A stretch of 29,221 bases of DNA from a virus. Shown here in pieces: positions 12,152-20,426 of this stretch. Position numbers and translations under genes: made by a program. The stretch's first letter is position 1. The number at the start of each line of letters is the position of its first letter. The stretch covers positions 1 to 29,221 of the IMG/VR virus record IMGVR_UViG_3300017782_000135; one strand, given 5' to 3'. The notes under the pieces were generated by a model. That model saw only the letters and a list, made by a program, of their open reading frames with translations, was not told the DNA's origin and made no database searches.

Positions 12152-14653
12152 ATGACAAAATTTTATACTAATGTATCTCGGTATGGTAACAACTTACTTT
12201 ACCGTGGCTATGAAGATGGCCAGAAAATCCAGAAACGAATCAAATATCAACCCACTCTTTTTGTAGCTACACCCAAAGGCACTTGGAAATCTATTGATGG
12301 TATCAAGTGTGCTCCAGTTATGATGGACTCTATGCGCGATGCTAAAGAATGGATTGCCACAAACAAAGACACGGCAGGACGCCAAATCTTTGGTAATGAC
12401 CGATATATTCCTGCCTTTATTAATGATGAATTTCCAGGCGACATTGAATTCAATCGTAGCCAAATTAATGTAACTTCAATTGATATTGAGGTTGCTTCAG
12501 ATGAAGGATTCCCTGAACCAGGCGCTGCAGATTATCCTATTATATCAATCTGTATGAAAAACAATATTGACAATACTTACTACGTATGGGGTCTTGATGA
12601 TTATGATGTAGAAAAATCATATATGACTACCAACCGAGTTGTATATCAGAAGTGTGATTCAGAATTACAACTAATGCATGCATTCATTGCTCATTGGTCA
12701 ACCCCATCACATACTCCTGATGTGGTTACAGGCTGGAATGTGCGTTTCTTTGATATTCCATATATTGTTAATCGTTGTGTAAAACTACTCGGCGAAGAAC
12801 CCACTAAACGCCTCAGTCCTTGGGGTATGGTAGAACGCCAGAATGTTCGTCAAATGAACCGTGTTCAAGAGGCATTCGAACTCAAAGGCATTAACACTGC
12901 TGACTATATGGAACTATTCCAAAAATATACTTACACGGCTCAAGAATCATATTCACTTAATCATATTTCTAGTGTAATCCTCGGCGAGAAGAAATTGTCT
13001 TATGAGGAATATGGTAATCTCCATACACTCTACCAACAAGATCACCAAAAGTTTATTGACTATAATATCAAAGACGTTGAGTTGGTAGAACGCCTAGAGG
13101 ACAAGATGGGCCTCATTACTCTTATGATGACTATGGCATATAAGGGTGGCGTTAATTATTCAGATACTTTCGGTGTGACAGGCATCTGGGAATCAATCAT
13201 CTATCGTCACTTATGGACTCAAAAAGTTGCCATCCCCTTTTATACAGATAAATTCAAGTCTGACTACCCAGGTGGTTATGTAAAAACTCCGCACGTAGGC
13301 TTATCCGATTACGTAGTGTCATTTGACCTTAACTCACTATATCCATCATTGATTATGCAATACAATATGTCTACAGAAACAATTGCTGACGGCGAAGTTG
13401 TGGGCATTAATGTTGATAAAATACTAGACGGATATACATTCGATAATCAAGGCAAGGCCACAGGCGGCAACGGCCAGTTGTTTAATGTAGACAAGAAAGG
13501 TGTATTTCCTACTCTTGTAGATAATATGTACAGTGAACGTGTGGTTATTAAAAAGGCCATGCTTGATGCAGAAAAAGAACTACAAACTGCTGACCCTGCT
13601 AATAAACAAAATATCTATGACATTGAACGCAGAATTCAAGTTGCAGAAAACCAACAGATGGCCATCAAGATTCTACTTAACAGTTTGTATGGTGCTCTTG
13701 GTAATAAATATTTCAGATTCTTTGACCAGAGAATTGCAGAGGCCATTACACTATCAGGTCAGCTGACAATTCGTTGGGCAGAAGTTGCACTTAATAAGTA
13801 CCTCAACAATATGATGGGTACTGACAAGGATTACATCATTGCTATTGATACAGATTCACTCTATGTTAATCTTGGCGACCTTGTTAAAAAATTCAATCCT
13901 AAGAATCCTATTGACTTCTTGGATACTGTTGCTTCAGAAAAACTAGAACCGGTACTTGCCAAATCATACAACGATCTTTACCAGCTTATGGGTGGCATTG
14001 AAAACAGAATGGTTATGAAACGTGAGGCCATTGCAGATAAAGGCATCTGGACTGCAAAGAAAAGATATATTCTAAATGTGCATGATAACGAGGGTGTCCG
14101 ATACAAGGAACCTAAACTCAAAATCATGGGTATTGAGGCTATCAAATCTTCTACTCCTGCACCATGTCGTGATGCACTCAAGGAATTATTCAAAGTTATT
14201 ATCCGCGGCAGTGAAAAAGAAACTCAACAGGCTGTAGAACAGTTTAAAAACTATTTCTTTACTCTTCCTGCACATGAAGTTGCATTTCCTCGTGGTGTGT
14301 CTAATGTCACGGATTATGCAGATAAAACTTTAACATATCGTAAAGGTACTCCAATCCATGTTCGTGCTGCTCTGCTGCACAATAGATTGCTGAAAGAACA
14401 TTCCTTAACCAAACGGTATGAACCTATTAAGAATGGCGAGAAAATTAAATTTGTATATCTCAAAATTCCTAACTCAATTAAAGAAAATGTTATTGGCTTT
14501 AACCAATATTTGCCTAAGGAGTTTGCTTTAGACAAATACATTGATTATGAACTCCAATTTCAGAAAACTTTTCTTGACCCCGTAGATCCTATATTCAAAG
14601 CAGTCGGTTGGAATTCAGAAGAAGTCCAATCATTGGAAGACTTTTTTGCATAA
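12152..14653 (+). CDS. 43: gp43-like family B DNA polymerase
   Basis: An 833-aa replicative polymerase (T4 gp43 is 898 aa). The 3'-5' exonuclease motifs are present: SIDIEVA (Asp111, Glu113), TGWNVRFFD and YNIKDVE. Polymerase motif A is SFDLNSLYPS, motif B is KILLNSLYGALGN, and motif C is DTDS with catalytic aspartates 566 and 568. The C-terminus ends in a short acidic/aromatic tail (VQSLEDFFA) of the kind that binds the gp45 clamp. No intein or split is seen. In T4 regA and 43 are adjacent; here a late block of about 3 kb separates them. Confidence 0.97.
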   Translation: MTKFYTNVSRYGNNLLYRGYEDGQKIQKRIKYQPTLFVATPKGTWKSIDGIKCAPVMMDSMRDAKEWIATNKDTAGRQIFGNDRYIPAFINDEFPGDIEFNRSQINVTSIDIEVASDEGFPEPGAADYPIISICMKNNIDNTYYVWGLDDYDVEKSYMTTNRVVYQKCDSELQLMHAFIAHWSTPSHTPDVVTGWNVRFFDIPYIVNRCVKLLGEEPTKRLSPWGMVERQNVRQMNRVQEAFELKGINTADYMELFQKYTYTAQESYSLNHISSVILGEKKLSYEEYGNLHTLYQQDHQKFIDYNIKDVELVERLEDKMGLITLMMTMAYKGGVNYSDTFGVTGIWESIIYRHLWTQKVAIPFYTDKFKSDYPGGYVKTPHVGLSDYVVSFDLNSLYPSLIMQYNMSTETIADGEVVGINVDKILDGYTFDNQGKATGGNGQLFNVDKKGVFPTLVDNMYSERVVIKKAMLDAEKELQTADPANKQNIYDIERRIQVAENQQMAIKILLNSLYGALGNKYFRFFDQRIAEAITLSGQLTIRWAEVALNKYLNNMMGTDKDYIIAIDTDSLYVNLGDLVKKFNPKNPIDFLDTVASEKLEPVLAKSYNDLYQLMGGIENRMVMKREAIADKGIWTAKKRYILNVHDNEGVRYKEPKLKIMGIEAIKSSTPAPCRDALKELFKVIIRGSEKETQQAVEQFKNYFFTLPAHEVAFPRGVSNVTDYADKTLTYRKGTPIHVRAALLHNRLLKEHSLTKRYEPIKNGEKIKFVYLKIPNSIKENVIGFNQYLPKEFALDKYIDYELQFQKTFLDPVDPIFKAVGWNSEEVQSLEDFFA

Positions 14654-14658
14654 AAGGG

Positions 14659-14687
14659 TTTACAAACAAGTCTAAATATGTTATAAT
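14659..14687 (+). promoter_or_regulatory. sigma70-like promoter after gp43
   Basis: TTTACA (14659-14664), a 17-bp spacer, and TATAAT (14682-14687) with ATGT upstream of the -10. It begins five bases after the gp43 stop and should drive the run of overlapping genes from 14711 to 17420. Confidence 0.85.
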
Positions 14688-14710
14688 ATACTAATTAAAT
14701 GGAGAAAACT

Positions 14711-15007
14711 ATGAACCTAAAACTAATCAGACTCATCTCAGGTGAAGAAATCATTTGCGAATTAACTGAACAAGAATCATCTTATACATTAACTAATGCA
14801 TTTGTATTAATCCCAGGAGGAGAAGGTAAAATTGCATTTATGCCATTCATGCCTTATACTACTGGTTCTGATACTGGAGTTACAGTTAAAGACACTCATG
14901 TAATGTTTGTTACAGAACCAGTTGAAGAGCTAGCTGCACAAATTAAAACACAGCTAGGTGTTGTCGAATCAGGCATTATTGTGCCAGAGCAAGGGATTAT
15001 CACTTAA
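14711..15007 (+). CDS. Sm-like fold small protein
   Basis: A 98-aa protein starting at ATG 14711 with GGAGA at 14701-14705 (the earlier in-frame ATG 14699 overlaps that site). LKLIRLISGEEIICELTEQE then YTLTNAFVLIP has the strand pattern of an Sm1-like barrel, followed by a predicted AFMPFMPY loop and HVMFVTEPVEEL. Marine T4-like phages carry related proteins (recollection). RNA binding is possible but unproven. Its TAA overlaps the next ATG (TAATG), indicating coupled translation. Confidence 0.65.
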   Translation: MNLKLIRLISGEEIICELTEQESSYTLTNAFVLIPGGEGKIAFMPFMPYTTGSDTGVTVKDTHVMFVTEPVEELAAQIKTQLGVVESGIIVPEQGIIT

Positions 15008-15303
15008 TGAACTTACAAGAAGTAATTGAAAAAACAGAACAGTGGCACATTGATCGTAACCTGATTGATGGTGCTACTGATAAAGATCAAGTATTAAAGC
15101 TCATTCAAGAGGTTGGAGAATTATCTGATAATGTTTGTAAGCAACAAGATATTTCTGATGATATTGGTGATTGTTTAGTGATTTTAATTAACATCGCTAA
15201 ACGTAATAACTTAACATTGGAGAGCTGTTTAAATGTTGCCTATAATGATATTAAGGATCGTAAAGGCAAAATGGTTGATGGAATCTTCATCAAGGAGGAA
15301 TAA
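15007..15303 (+). CDS. MazG-like nucleotide pyrophosphohydrolase
   Basis: A 98-aa all-alpha NTP pyrophosphatase. LIQEVGELSDNV supplies the first pair of metal-binding acidic residues and DDIGDCLVILINIA the second, in the MazG order; the C-terminus ends with the family-like NDIKDRKGKMVDG. MazG-like enzymes convert (d)NTPs to monophosphates, and phage versions may trim host nucleotides or (p)ppGpp-linked signals; the T4 dCTPase gp56 is of the same fold class. The substrate cannot be read from sequence. It is coupled to both neighbours by TAATG overlaps and sits immediately before a TAGT-like glycosyltransferase. Confidence 0.85.
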   Translation: MNLQEVIEKTEQWHIDRNLIDGATDKDQVLKLIQEVGELSDNVCKQQDISDDIGDCLVILINIAKRNNLTLESCLNVAYNDIKDRKGKMVDGIFIKEE

Positions 15304-16271
15304 TGCAACCCAAATATCCAATTTATATAATTTCTAAAGGCCGTGCAGATTCTCGTCTCACTGTTAAAACTCTTGAGGCAATGAACTGTCCTTATACAAT
15401 TGTTATTGAAGAATCAGAATACCCAGCTTATAGTGCTGTAATTGATCCTAAAAATATTCTTGTATTACCCGAGGGCTTTAGAGATAATCCAAAATGGGCT
15501 CACCGCTGTGAAGTGACTGGACATTTAGGTGGTTCTATTCCTGTTCGTAACTTTGTATGGGAACATTCTAAAAGCAATGGTGATAAACGTCACTGGATTT
15601 TAGATGATAACATCTTACACTTCTATCGTTTACATCAAAACAAAAAAGTAAAAATTACTGATGCTACAGGTTTTAGAGTATGTGAAGACTTTGCTGATAG
15701 ATATGAAGATGTTAAAATGTTCGGTATGAACTATGAATTCTTTGCACCAGCTACTACCAAACGACCTCCTTATTATCATAACACTAGAGTTTATAGTTGT
15801 ATTTGTTTATCTAATGACATATACCCCGAGCTCTCATGGCGTGGTAGGTATAATGAGGATACTGATTTATCACTTAAAGTGATGAAAGCAGGTTATCATA
15901 CATTCTTGTATAATGCTTTCTTATGTGGTAAAGTTGCAACTATGACTATGAAAGGTGGTAATACTGCTGAAGTCTATGGTGTCGATAAAATGGGTGGAAG
16001 TACTCAAGATGCAGGTGGAGAAAATTATGATAACCGACTTGTATTTGCTCAATCACTTAAGGATCAACATCCGGATGTAGTTCACATTACACAGAAATGG
16101 GGTAGGTATCACCATCATGTTGACTATAGAGTATTTCAGAAAGGCATTAAACCTACGCTGAAAGAAGGACTAAATATACCTAAAGGGCCAGATAACTATG
16201 GGTTAAAACTCGTAAGAATCAAACCCGAAGATAATGTAATAAATGAAATGGAGGAAGCAAATGAGGAATAA
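15303..16271 (+). CDS. TAGT-like glycosyltransferase, copy 1
   Basis: A 322-aa protein resembling the TET-associated glycosyltransferase (TAGT) family, GT-A enzymes first noted beside phage TET/JBP dioxygenases. The N-terminus reads YPIYIISKGRADSRLTVKTL; the DxD-like WILDDNILHF (Asp101, Asp102, Asn103) and the later NEDTDLSLKVMKAGY follow the family pattern, as does a conserved C-terminal ITQKWGR-H segment. It is paralogous to the gene at 16575-17420. TAGTs are proposed to glycosylate modified bases in phage DNA; here no TET gene is visible, so the acceptor is unknown. Start at 15303 is coupled to the MazG-like stop, with AAGGAGG upstream. Confidence 0.72.
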   Translation: MQPKYPIYIISKGRADSRLTVKTLEAMNCPYTIVIEESEYPAYSAVIDPKNILVLPEGFRDNPKWAHRCEVTGHLGGSIPVRNFVWEHSKSNGDKRHWILDDNILHFYRLHQNKKVKITDATGFRVCEDFADRYEDVKMFGMNYEFFAPATTKRPPYYHNTRVYSCICLSNDIYPELSWRGRYNEDTDLSLKVMKAGYHTFLYNAFLCGKVATMTMKGGNTAEVYGVDKMGGSTQDAGGENYDNRLVFAQSLKDQHPDVVHITQKWGRYHHHVDYRVFQKGIKPTLKEGLNIPKGPDNYGLKLVRIKPEDNVINEMEEANEE

Positions 16272-16578
16272 TAAAACTCTAAACTATCAACCCGAAAATC
16301 TGTTTGTAATGACAGGTCAAGAAGATGAAGCAACACCCTATGATTGGGATGGTATGCCTGAATTCGATCAACCAGAAGCTGAGGCTTGGAAGGTATTAAA
16401 GGTCAGATTTAGAAACCAAGAAGATCTTATGGAGTTTGCCAAAGTCATCGAGCAATTAAATATGACTGTAAAGACTAAAGCAATTTGGTATCCACCGCTG
16501 GATAAGAAAGCAAATAGTCTATTGCGTTATATGCCTGAAGATTCTATTGATGATAGTGTAGATGAGATTGTAGAATGA
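16261..16578 (+). CDS. hypothetical 105-aa protein between the TAGT-like genes
   Basis: Starts at ATG 16261 with GGAGG at 16250-16254, overlapping the upstream gene by 11 bases; it overlaps the next start by four (ATGA). The acidic N-terminal third (PENLFVMTGQEDEATPYDWD) is followed by a compact segment WKVLKVRFRNQEDLMEFAKV ending in KTKAIWYPP. That pattern recurs in unannotated phage proteins (recollection), but I know no function. Its position locked between two paralogous glycosyltransferases suggests a partner role, which is inference only. Confidence 0.7.
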   Translation: MRNNKTLNYQPENLFVMTGQEDEATPYDWDGMPEFDQPEAEAWKVLKVRFRNQEDLMEFAKVIEQLNMTVKTKAIWYPPLDKKANSLLRYMPEDSIDDSVDEIVE

Positions 16579-17420
16579 CCCATGAAGTTTTAGAGAAAAA
16601 TGCAAAAAAGTTACTGGCCGATATTGATTCGTATAATATGGTTCAATATCCAATTTACATTCCATCTAAAGCTAGACCTAAAAAGTCAACTGCACAAGCC
16701 CTAGAAGATGCTGGTTTAAAGTACTTTATAGTAGTTGAACCTCAGGATTACACCAGCTATAGAGAAGTTTTTACAAGAGAACAATTGATTAAACTTCCTA
16801 TGGATAACCAAGGGGTTGATTATGTTAGAAACTATTGCAAAATTCATAGTGCTCAAAACGATTGGGAATATCATTGGCAGATGGATGATAATATTAAAGA
16901 CTTTAGAATTAGAGTTAATAATAAAAATGTCAAATATAGTGCTAAAAATATTCTCTCTGCGTCAGAGACTTATGTAAGAGAATATGATAATATAGGTATT
17001 CTAGGATTATGTCATGTTGGTTTTGCCTTTGCTAGAGACAATGAGGTAGATGTAAATAAACAAGTTTATAGCTGTGTATTAGTAAACAATCAAGTACTTG
17101 CTAATTGGAGACCTGATGTTGTAGAAGATACTGACTATAGCTTACAAGTTTTAGAACAAAAATACTGCACGTTACTCTTAAATAGATTCTGTATAGGAAA
17201 GGAAACTACAAGTACCAATTCAGGTGGAAATGATAACTCTAATGAGTGGAGAATGAAACGCTCATTAGGATTACAGAAATATTGGCCAGGTGCTTTTAAA
17301 ATTACAGAACAATATGGCAGAGTAAAGATACAACCATCTCGTATATGGAAACGATATACTCATATGCCGATCGGCCAGAAGATAGATTTAAATGGAAATA
17401 ATTTATCAGATTTTTTTTAA
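16575..17420 (+). CDS. TAGT-like glycosyltransferase, copy 2
   Basis: A 281-aa paralogue of the protein at 15303. It shares YPIYIPSKARPKKSTAQALE at the N-terminus, the FIVVEPQDY strand, WQMDDNIKDF (Asp104, Asp105, Asn106), VYSCVLVNN, VEDTDYSLQVL and the late ITEQYGRVK segment. About 20 extra residues precede the fold. Two divergent copies in one operon suggest two sequential or alternative sugar additions. Its ATG overlaps the previous stop and no strong ribosome site is seen, so translation is probably coupled. Function inferred from the family. Confidence 0.72.
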   Translation: MTHEVLEKNAKKLLADIDSYNMVQYPIYIPSKARPKKSTAQALEDAGLKYFIVVEPQDYTSYREVFTREQLIKLPMDNQGVDYVRNYCKIHSAQNDWEYHWQMDDNIKDFRIRVNNKNVKYSAKNILSASETYVREYDNIGILGLCHVGFAFARDNEVDVNKQVYSCVLVNNQVLANWRPDVVEDTDYSLQVLEQKYCTLLLNRFCIGKETTSTNSGGNDNSNEWRMKRSLGLQKYWPGAFKITEQYGRVKIQPSRIWKRYTHMPIGQKIDLNGNNLSDFF

Positions 17421-17428
17421 CTTAGGGG

Positions 17429-17457
17429 TTTACAATCCCGACAATATGTGATATAAT
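17429..17457 (+). promoter_or_regulatory. sigma70-like promoter with almost no leader
   Basis: TTTACA (17429-17434), a 17-bp spacer, and TATAAT (17452-17457) with extended TGTGA. The start codon of the next gene is at 17467, only nine bases after the -10, so the expected transcript has a leader of a few bases at most. Confidence 0.88.
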
Positions 17458-17466
17458 ACTTATATT

Positions 17467-18378
17467 ATGATTAAAGGTACTCTTTTCGAGTCATTATTTG
17501 ACACTAAGACCGACAAACAAATTAGTTTGCCGGATTTCGAGCATTTCGAACAAGTGCTTTACAATCTGGCTAAGAAACCAAGGAAAGGCAAGAAGGATGC
17601 AGAACTAATGTCGCCCGCTGTTTACCTACCAGGTACAACACGAAAGAACGACAATGTTACTGCTTGGGGAGGCTGGTGTGCTGTAGATGTAGACGATTAT
17701 CAAGGTGATATTAGTGATTATAAAGTCAGCGACTATTATTATGTGTGCTACTCTACAGCATCATCAACTGATGAACAACCCAAATTCCGACTTGTATTTC
17801 CTCTTACCAAATCAATTAGTAAAGATAAAATTAAACACTTCTGGTTTGCTATAAATAAAGAGTTGGGTGAAGTTGGAGATATTCAGACAAAAGATTTATC
17901 TCGTATGTATTATATCCCAGGCAAATATAAAGATGCTAATAATTTTATATTTACAAATGAAGGACCTAGAGTTGACCCTATTGAATTAATGAATAAATGG
18001 GAATATGTAGAACCAAGTGGTAACACGATGTTTGATAAACTTCCAAAGAAAATGCAAGAAGCTATGATGTCCCACTTAAAAAATAATCTAAATAATACTA
18101 GTGTTAAGTGGACTGGTTACAGAGATTGCCCATTCTTCCCTAGAAAGCTAGAAAAAGAATATAAAACAATATCTGGTACTGGTTGGTACCACAAGATGTA
18201 TCAGATCATGGTTGCTTTGGCTGGTAATGCTATACAGGCTAAATATCCAATTAATGCAAAAGAAATTGCATACCTGTGTCGTGAACTAGACCTAGAAACT
18301 GGCAACTGGTATGAAAAAAGAAATTTAGATACAGAGGCAGAGAGAGCCCTGGAATATGTTTACAAGAATACTTTTTAA
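17467..18378 (+). CDS. AEP/PrimPol-like primase candidate
   Basis: A 303-aa protein. GGWCAVDVDDYQGD (Asp74, Asp76) followed by YYVCYSTASSTDEQPKFRLV, with Arg108, matches the hhDhD and later basic motif of archaeo-eukaryotic primase-like domains, including the VirE/PrimPol types of mobile elements. The C-terminal 130 residues are helical with WYHKMYQIMVALAGN. This is not the DnaG-type T4 gp61; no gp61 is seen in this window. Priming activity is inferred. It has its own promoter but no ribosome site, so the mRNA may be leaderless. The next gene starts ten bases later. Confidence 0.5.
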   Translation: MIKGTLFESLFDTKTDKQISLPDFEHFEQVLYNLAKKPRKGKKDAELMSPAVYLPGTTRKNDNVTAWGGWCAVDVDDYQGDISDYKVSDYYYVCYSTASSTDEQPKFRLVFPLTKSISKDKIKHFWFAINKELGEVGDIQTKDLSRMYYIPGKYKDANNFIFTNEGPRVDPIELMNKWEYVEPSGNTMFDKLPKKMQEAMMSHLKNNLNNTSVKWTGYRDCPFFPRKLEKEYKTISGTGWYHKMYQIMVALAGNAIQAKYPINAKEIAYLCRELDLETGNWYEKRNLDTEAERALEYVYKNTF

Positions 18379-18387
18379 GGAATTATT

Positions 18388-19572
18388 ATGAAAAAAATTA
18401 CTGTAGTAGGTTCAGGTTATGTTGGTTTAGCCAACGCTACCATGCTGGCCAAACACAATGAAGTTACAATTTTAGATATTGACGGAGATAGAGTAGAAAA
18501 AATTAATAACAGAATTTCACCTCTTATTGATGCTAATATTATTGATTCATTTGAAAAGGATAAACTCAATCTAGTTGCAACTACTGATAAGAGAAAGGCA
18601 TATGCTAATCCTGACTGGGTTATTATTGCTACTCCTACAGATTACTGTACAGAAACTAATTATTTTAATACTAAAACTGTCGAGGATTGCATTGCTGAGG
18701 CAATGTGGAACCACGTGGATTGGGACAAATCAGAAACTAATATCGTGATTAAATCAACTATTCCAATCGGCTTTGTAGATTCACTTAATAATGACAGAGT
18801 GTTTTTCTCTCCAGAATTTTTAAGAGAAGGTAGTGCACTTAGGGATTGCTTACGACCTGAAAGAATTGTAGTAGGTAATCAAGACCAGGCAGGAGTTGAT
18901 TGGGTAGAATTAATGTATGATTCCATCATTCAAAACTTTCCAATGCCACCAGTTACCTATTGTGGCAATAGAGAAGCAGAATCAGTTAAATTATTTGCTA
19001 ACGGCTACCTTGCTATGCGTGTGGCATTTTTTAATGAACTAGATACCTTTGCTGAATTTCATAAACTAGATACAAAACAAATTATTGAAGGTGTTGTTGG
19101 TGATTCAAGGATTGGTAAACACTATTGTAATCCTAGTTTTGGTTATGGTGGCTATTGTTTCCCTAAAGATACTAAACAGCTACTAGCTAATTATAAAGAA
19201 AACAGAATACCTAATAGACTTATTAGTTCTGTGGTGTATTCAAATGATATAAGAATGGATCATATTGCAAATCAAATACTACATAATAATCCTAAAATTG
19301 TAGGTATTCATAGATTGATTATGAAAAGTGGATCAGATAACTTTAGAAGTTCAGCAATTCAAGGTATTATCGAGCGTCTAACTCCACATTGTAAAGTAAT
19401 TATTCACGAGCCGGAATTTGGTTTTGACGGCGAATTTATGAACTGTGTGGTTGAAAGTGATCTAAATAAGTTTAAGAAGTTAAGTGATGTGATTGTAACT
19501 AATAGAATGGAGAAATGCTTAAATGATGTTAAAGATAAAGTGTATACAAGAGATGTATTTGGAGATAATTAA
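18388..19572 (+). CDS. ugd: UDP-glucose 6-dehydrogenase family protein
   Basis: A 394-aa protein of the UDP-glucose/GDP-mannose dehydrogenase family, near the length of compact bacterial UGDHs. The N-terminal Rossmann motif is VVGSGYVGLANA, IIATPTD follows, the central FSPEFLREG is family-typical, and the catalytic cysteine lies in GYGGYCFPKDT (Cys257). The reaction oxidises UDP-glucose to UDP-glucuronate with two NAD+, though other NDP-sugars cannot be excluded. The next gene is an NDP-sugar epimerase coupled by a one-base overlap (TAATG), suggesting a two-step sugar pathway. AAGGA precedes ATG 18388. Confidence 0.92.
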   Translation: MKKITVVGSGYVGLANATMLAKHNEVTILDIDGDRVEKINNRISPLIDANIIDSFEKDKLNLVATTDKRKAYANPDWVIIATPTDYCTETNYFNTKTVEDCIAEAMWNHVDWDKSETNIVIKSTIPIGFVDSLNNDRVFFSPEFLREGSALRDCLRPERIVVGNQDQAGVDWVELMYDSIIQNFPMPPVTYCGNREAESVKLFANGYLAMRVAFFNELDTFAEFHKLDTKQIIEGVVGDSRIGKHYCNPSFGYGGYCFPKDTKQLLANYKENRIPNRLISSVVYSNDIRMDHIANQILHNNPKIVGIHRLIMKSGSDNFRSSAIQGIIERLTPHCKVIIHEPEFGFDGEFMNCVVESDLNKFKKLSDVIVTNRMEKCLNDVKDKVYTRDVFGDN

Positions 19573-20426
19573 TGAGTAATATTTTAGTAACAGGAGGAGA
19601 GGGCTTAGTTGGTTCTCATTTAGTTCATACTTTGGCTGATCTTGGCCATAAAGTAACTTCGGTTGATAATCACTTTAATAGTAGTGATAATCCAAGACAT
19701 CCTGCAGTTGATTATTGGATTCAAGATTGTAAATTCATTAGACAATCTAATATGGCAGAGAAAGAATTTGATTATATTTTCCATTTAGGAGAATATGCTA
19801 GAGTAGAGCAATCATTTGAAGATCTCGATATAGTTATGGATTATAATTTAACAACATTTCCACTAATGCTCAAATTTGCAAAAGAAAAGAATGCTAAATT
19901 TATTTACTCTGGCTCATCTACTAAATTTGCAGTAGGTGAAGTTGGTAGTGCACAGAGTCCTTATGCTTTTACTAAAGCTCAAAATACCGAACTACTTAAA
20001 AACTTTGCTGAATGGTATGGCCTTGAGTATAGTATTGTGTATTTTTATAATGTTTATGGTAAGGGTGAGAAAGGTACTGGTAAATATGCTACAGTGGTTC
20101 AGAAATTCATAGATAAAGCTATGTTTTCAGACGATCCACTTCCAGTCACTTCGCCTGGAACTCAATTAAGAAATTTCACTCACGTTGATGATATTGTCTC
20201 TGGCTTAATGCTTGCAGGCTTTAGAGGTAACGGAGATGGTTATGGAATTGGTAATGATTATAAATATTCCATTCTGGACCTAGTTGATATGCTAGGTTGT
20301 GAACCAGAAATGAAACCTGAAAAGCCTGGTAACAGAATGGATGGTGAATTAAAAACAGACAAATTAAAAGCTCTCGGCTGGTCTGCTGAGAAAGATTTAA
20401 GAGATTATATTAGGAGTCAGATATGA
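19572..20426 (+). CDS. NAD-dependent NDP-sugar epimerase/dehydratase (SDR)
   Basis: A 284-aa extended SDR. TGGEGLVGSHL is the NAD-binding glycine motif, SGSST supplies the serine region, and YAFTK (Tyr131, Lys135) is the YxxxK catalytic pair. YFYNVYGKGE and RNFTHVDDIVSGL are typical of NDP-sugar epimerases and decarboxylases. It follows the UDP-glucose dehydrogenase directly, so it may act on UDP-glucuronate or a product of it (epimerisation, or decarboxylation to a UDP-pentose). Substrate is not determinable from motifs alone. Its stop overlaps the next start (ATGA). Confidence 0.88.
   Translation: MSNILVTGGEGLVGSHLVHTLADLGHKVTSVDNHFNSSDNPRHPAVDYWIQDCKFIRQSNMAEKEFDYIFHLGEYARVEQSFEDLDIVMDYNLTTFPLMLKFAKEKNAKFIYSGSSTKFAVGEVGSAQSPYAFTKAQNTELLKNFAEWYGLEYSIVYFYNVYGKGEKGTGKYATVVQKFIDKAMFSDDPLPVTSPGTQLRNFTHVDDIVSGLMLAGFRGNGDGYGIGNDYKYSILDLVDMLGCEPEMKPEKPGNRMDGELKTDKLKALGWSAEKDLRDYIRSQI

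Noticed and set aside
17850-17857. TATAAATA inside the AEP-like gene
   Set aside because: Also found within coding sequence at 8257, 20259, 20641 and 25327. In an AT-rich genome these are expected by chance, and none sits just before a gene start.
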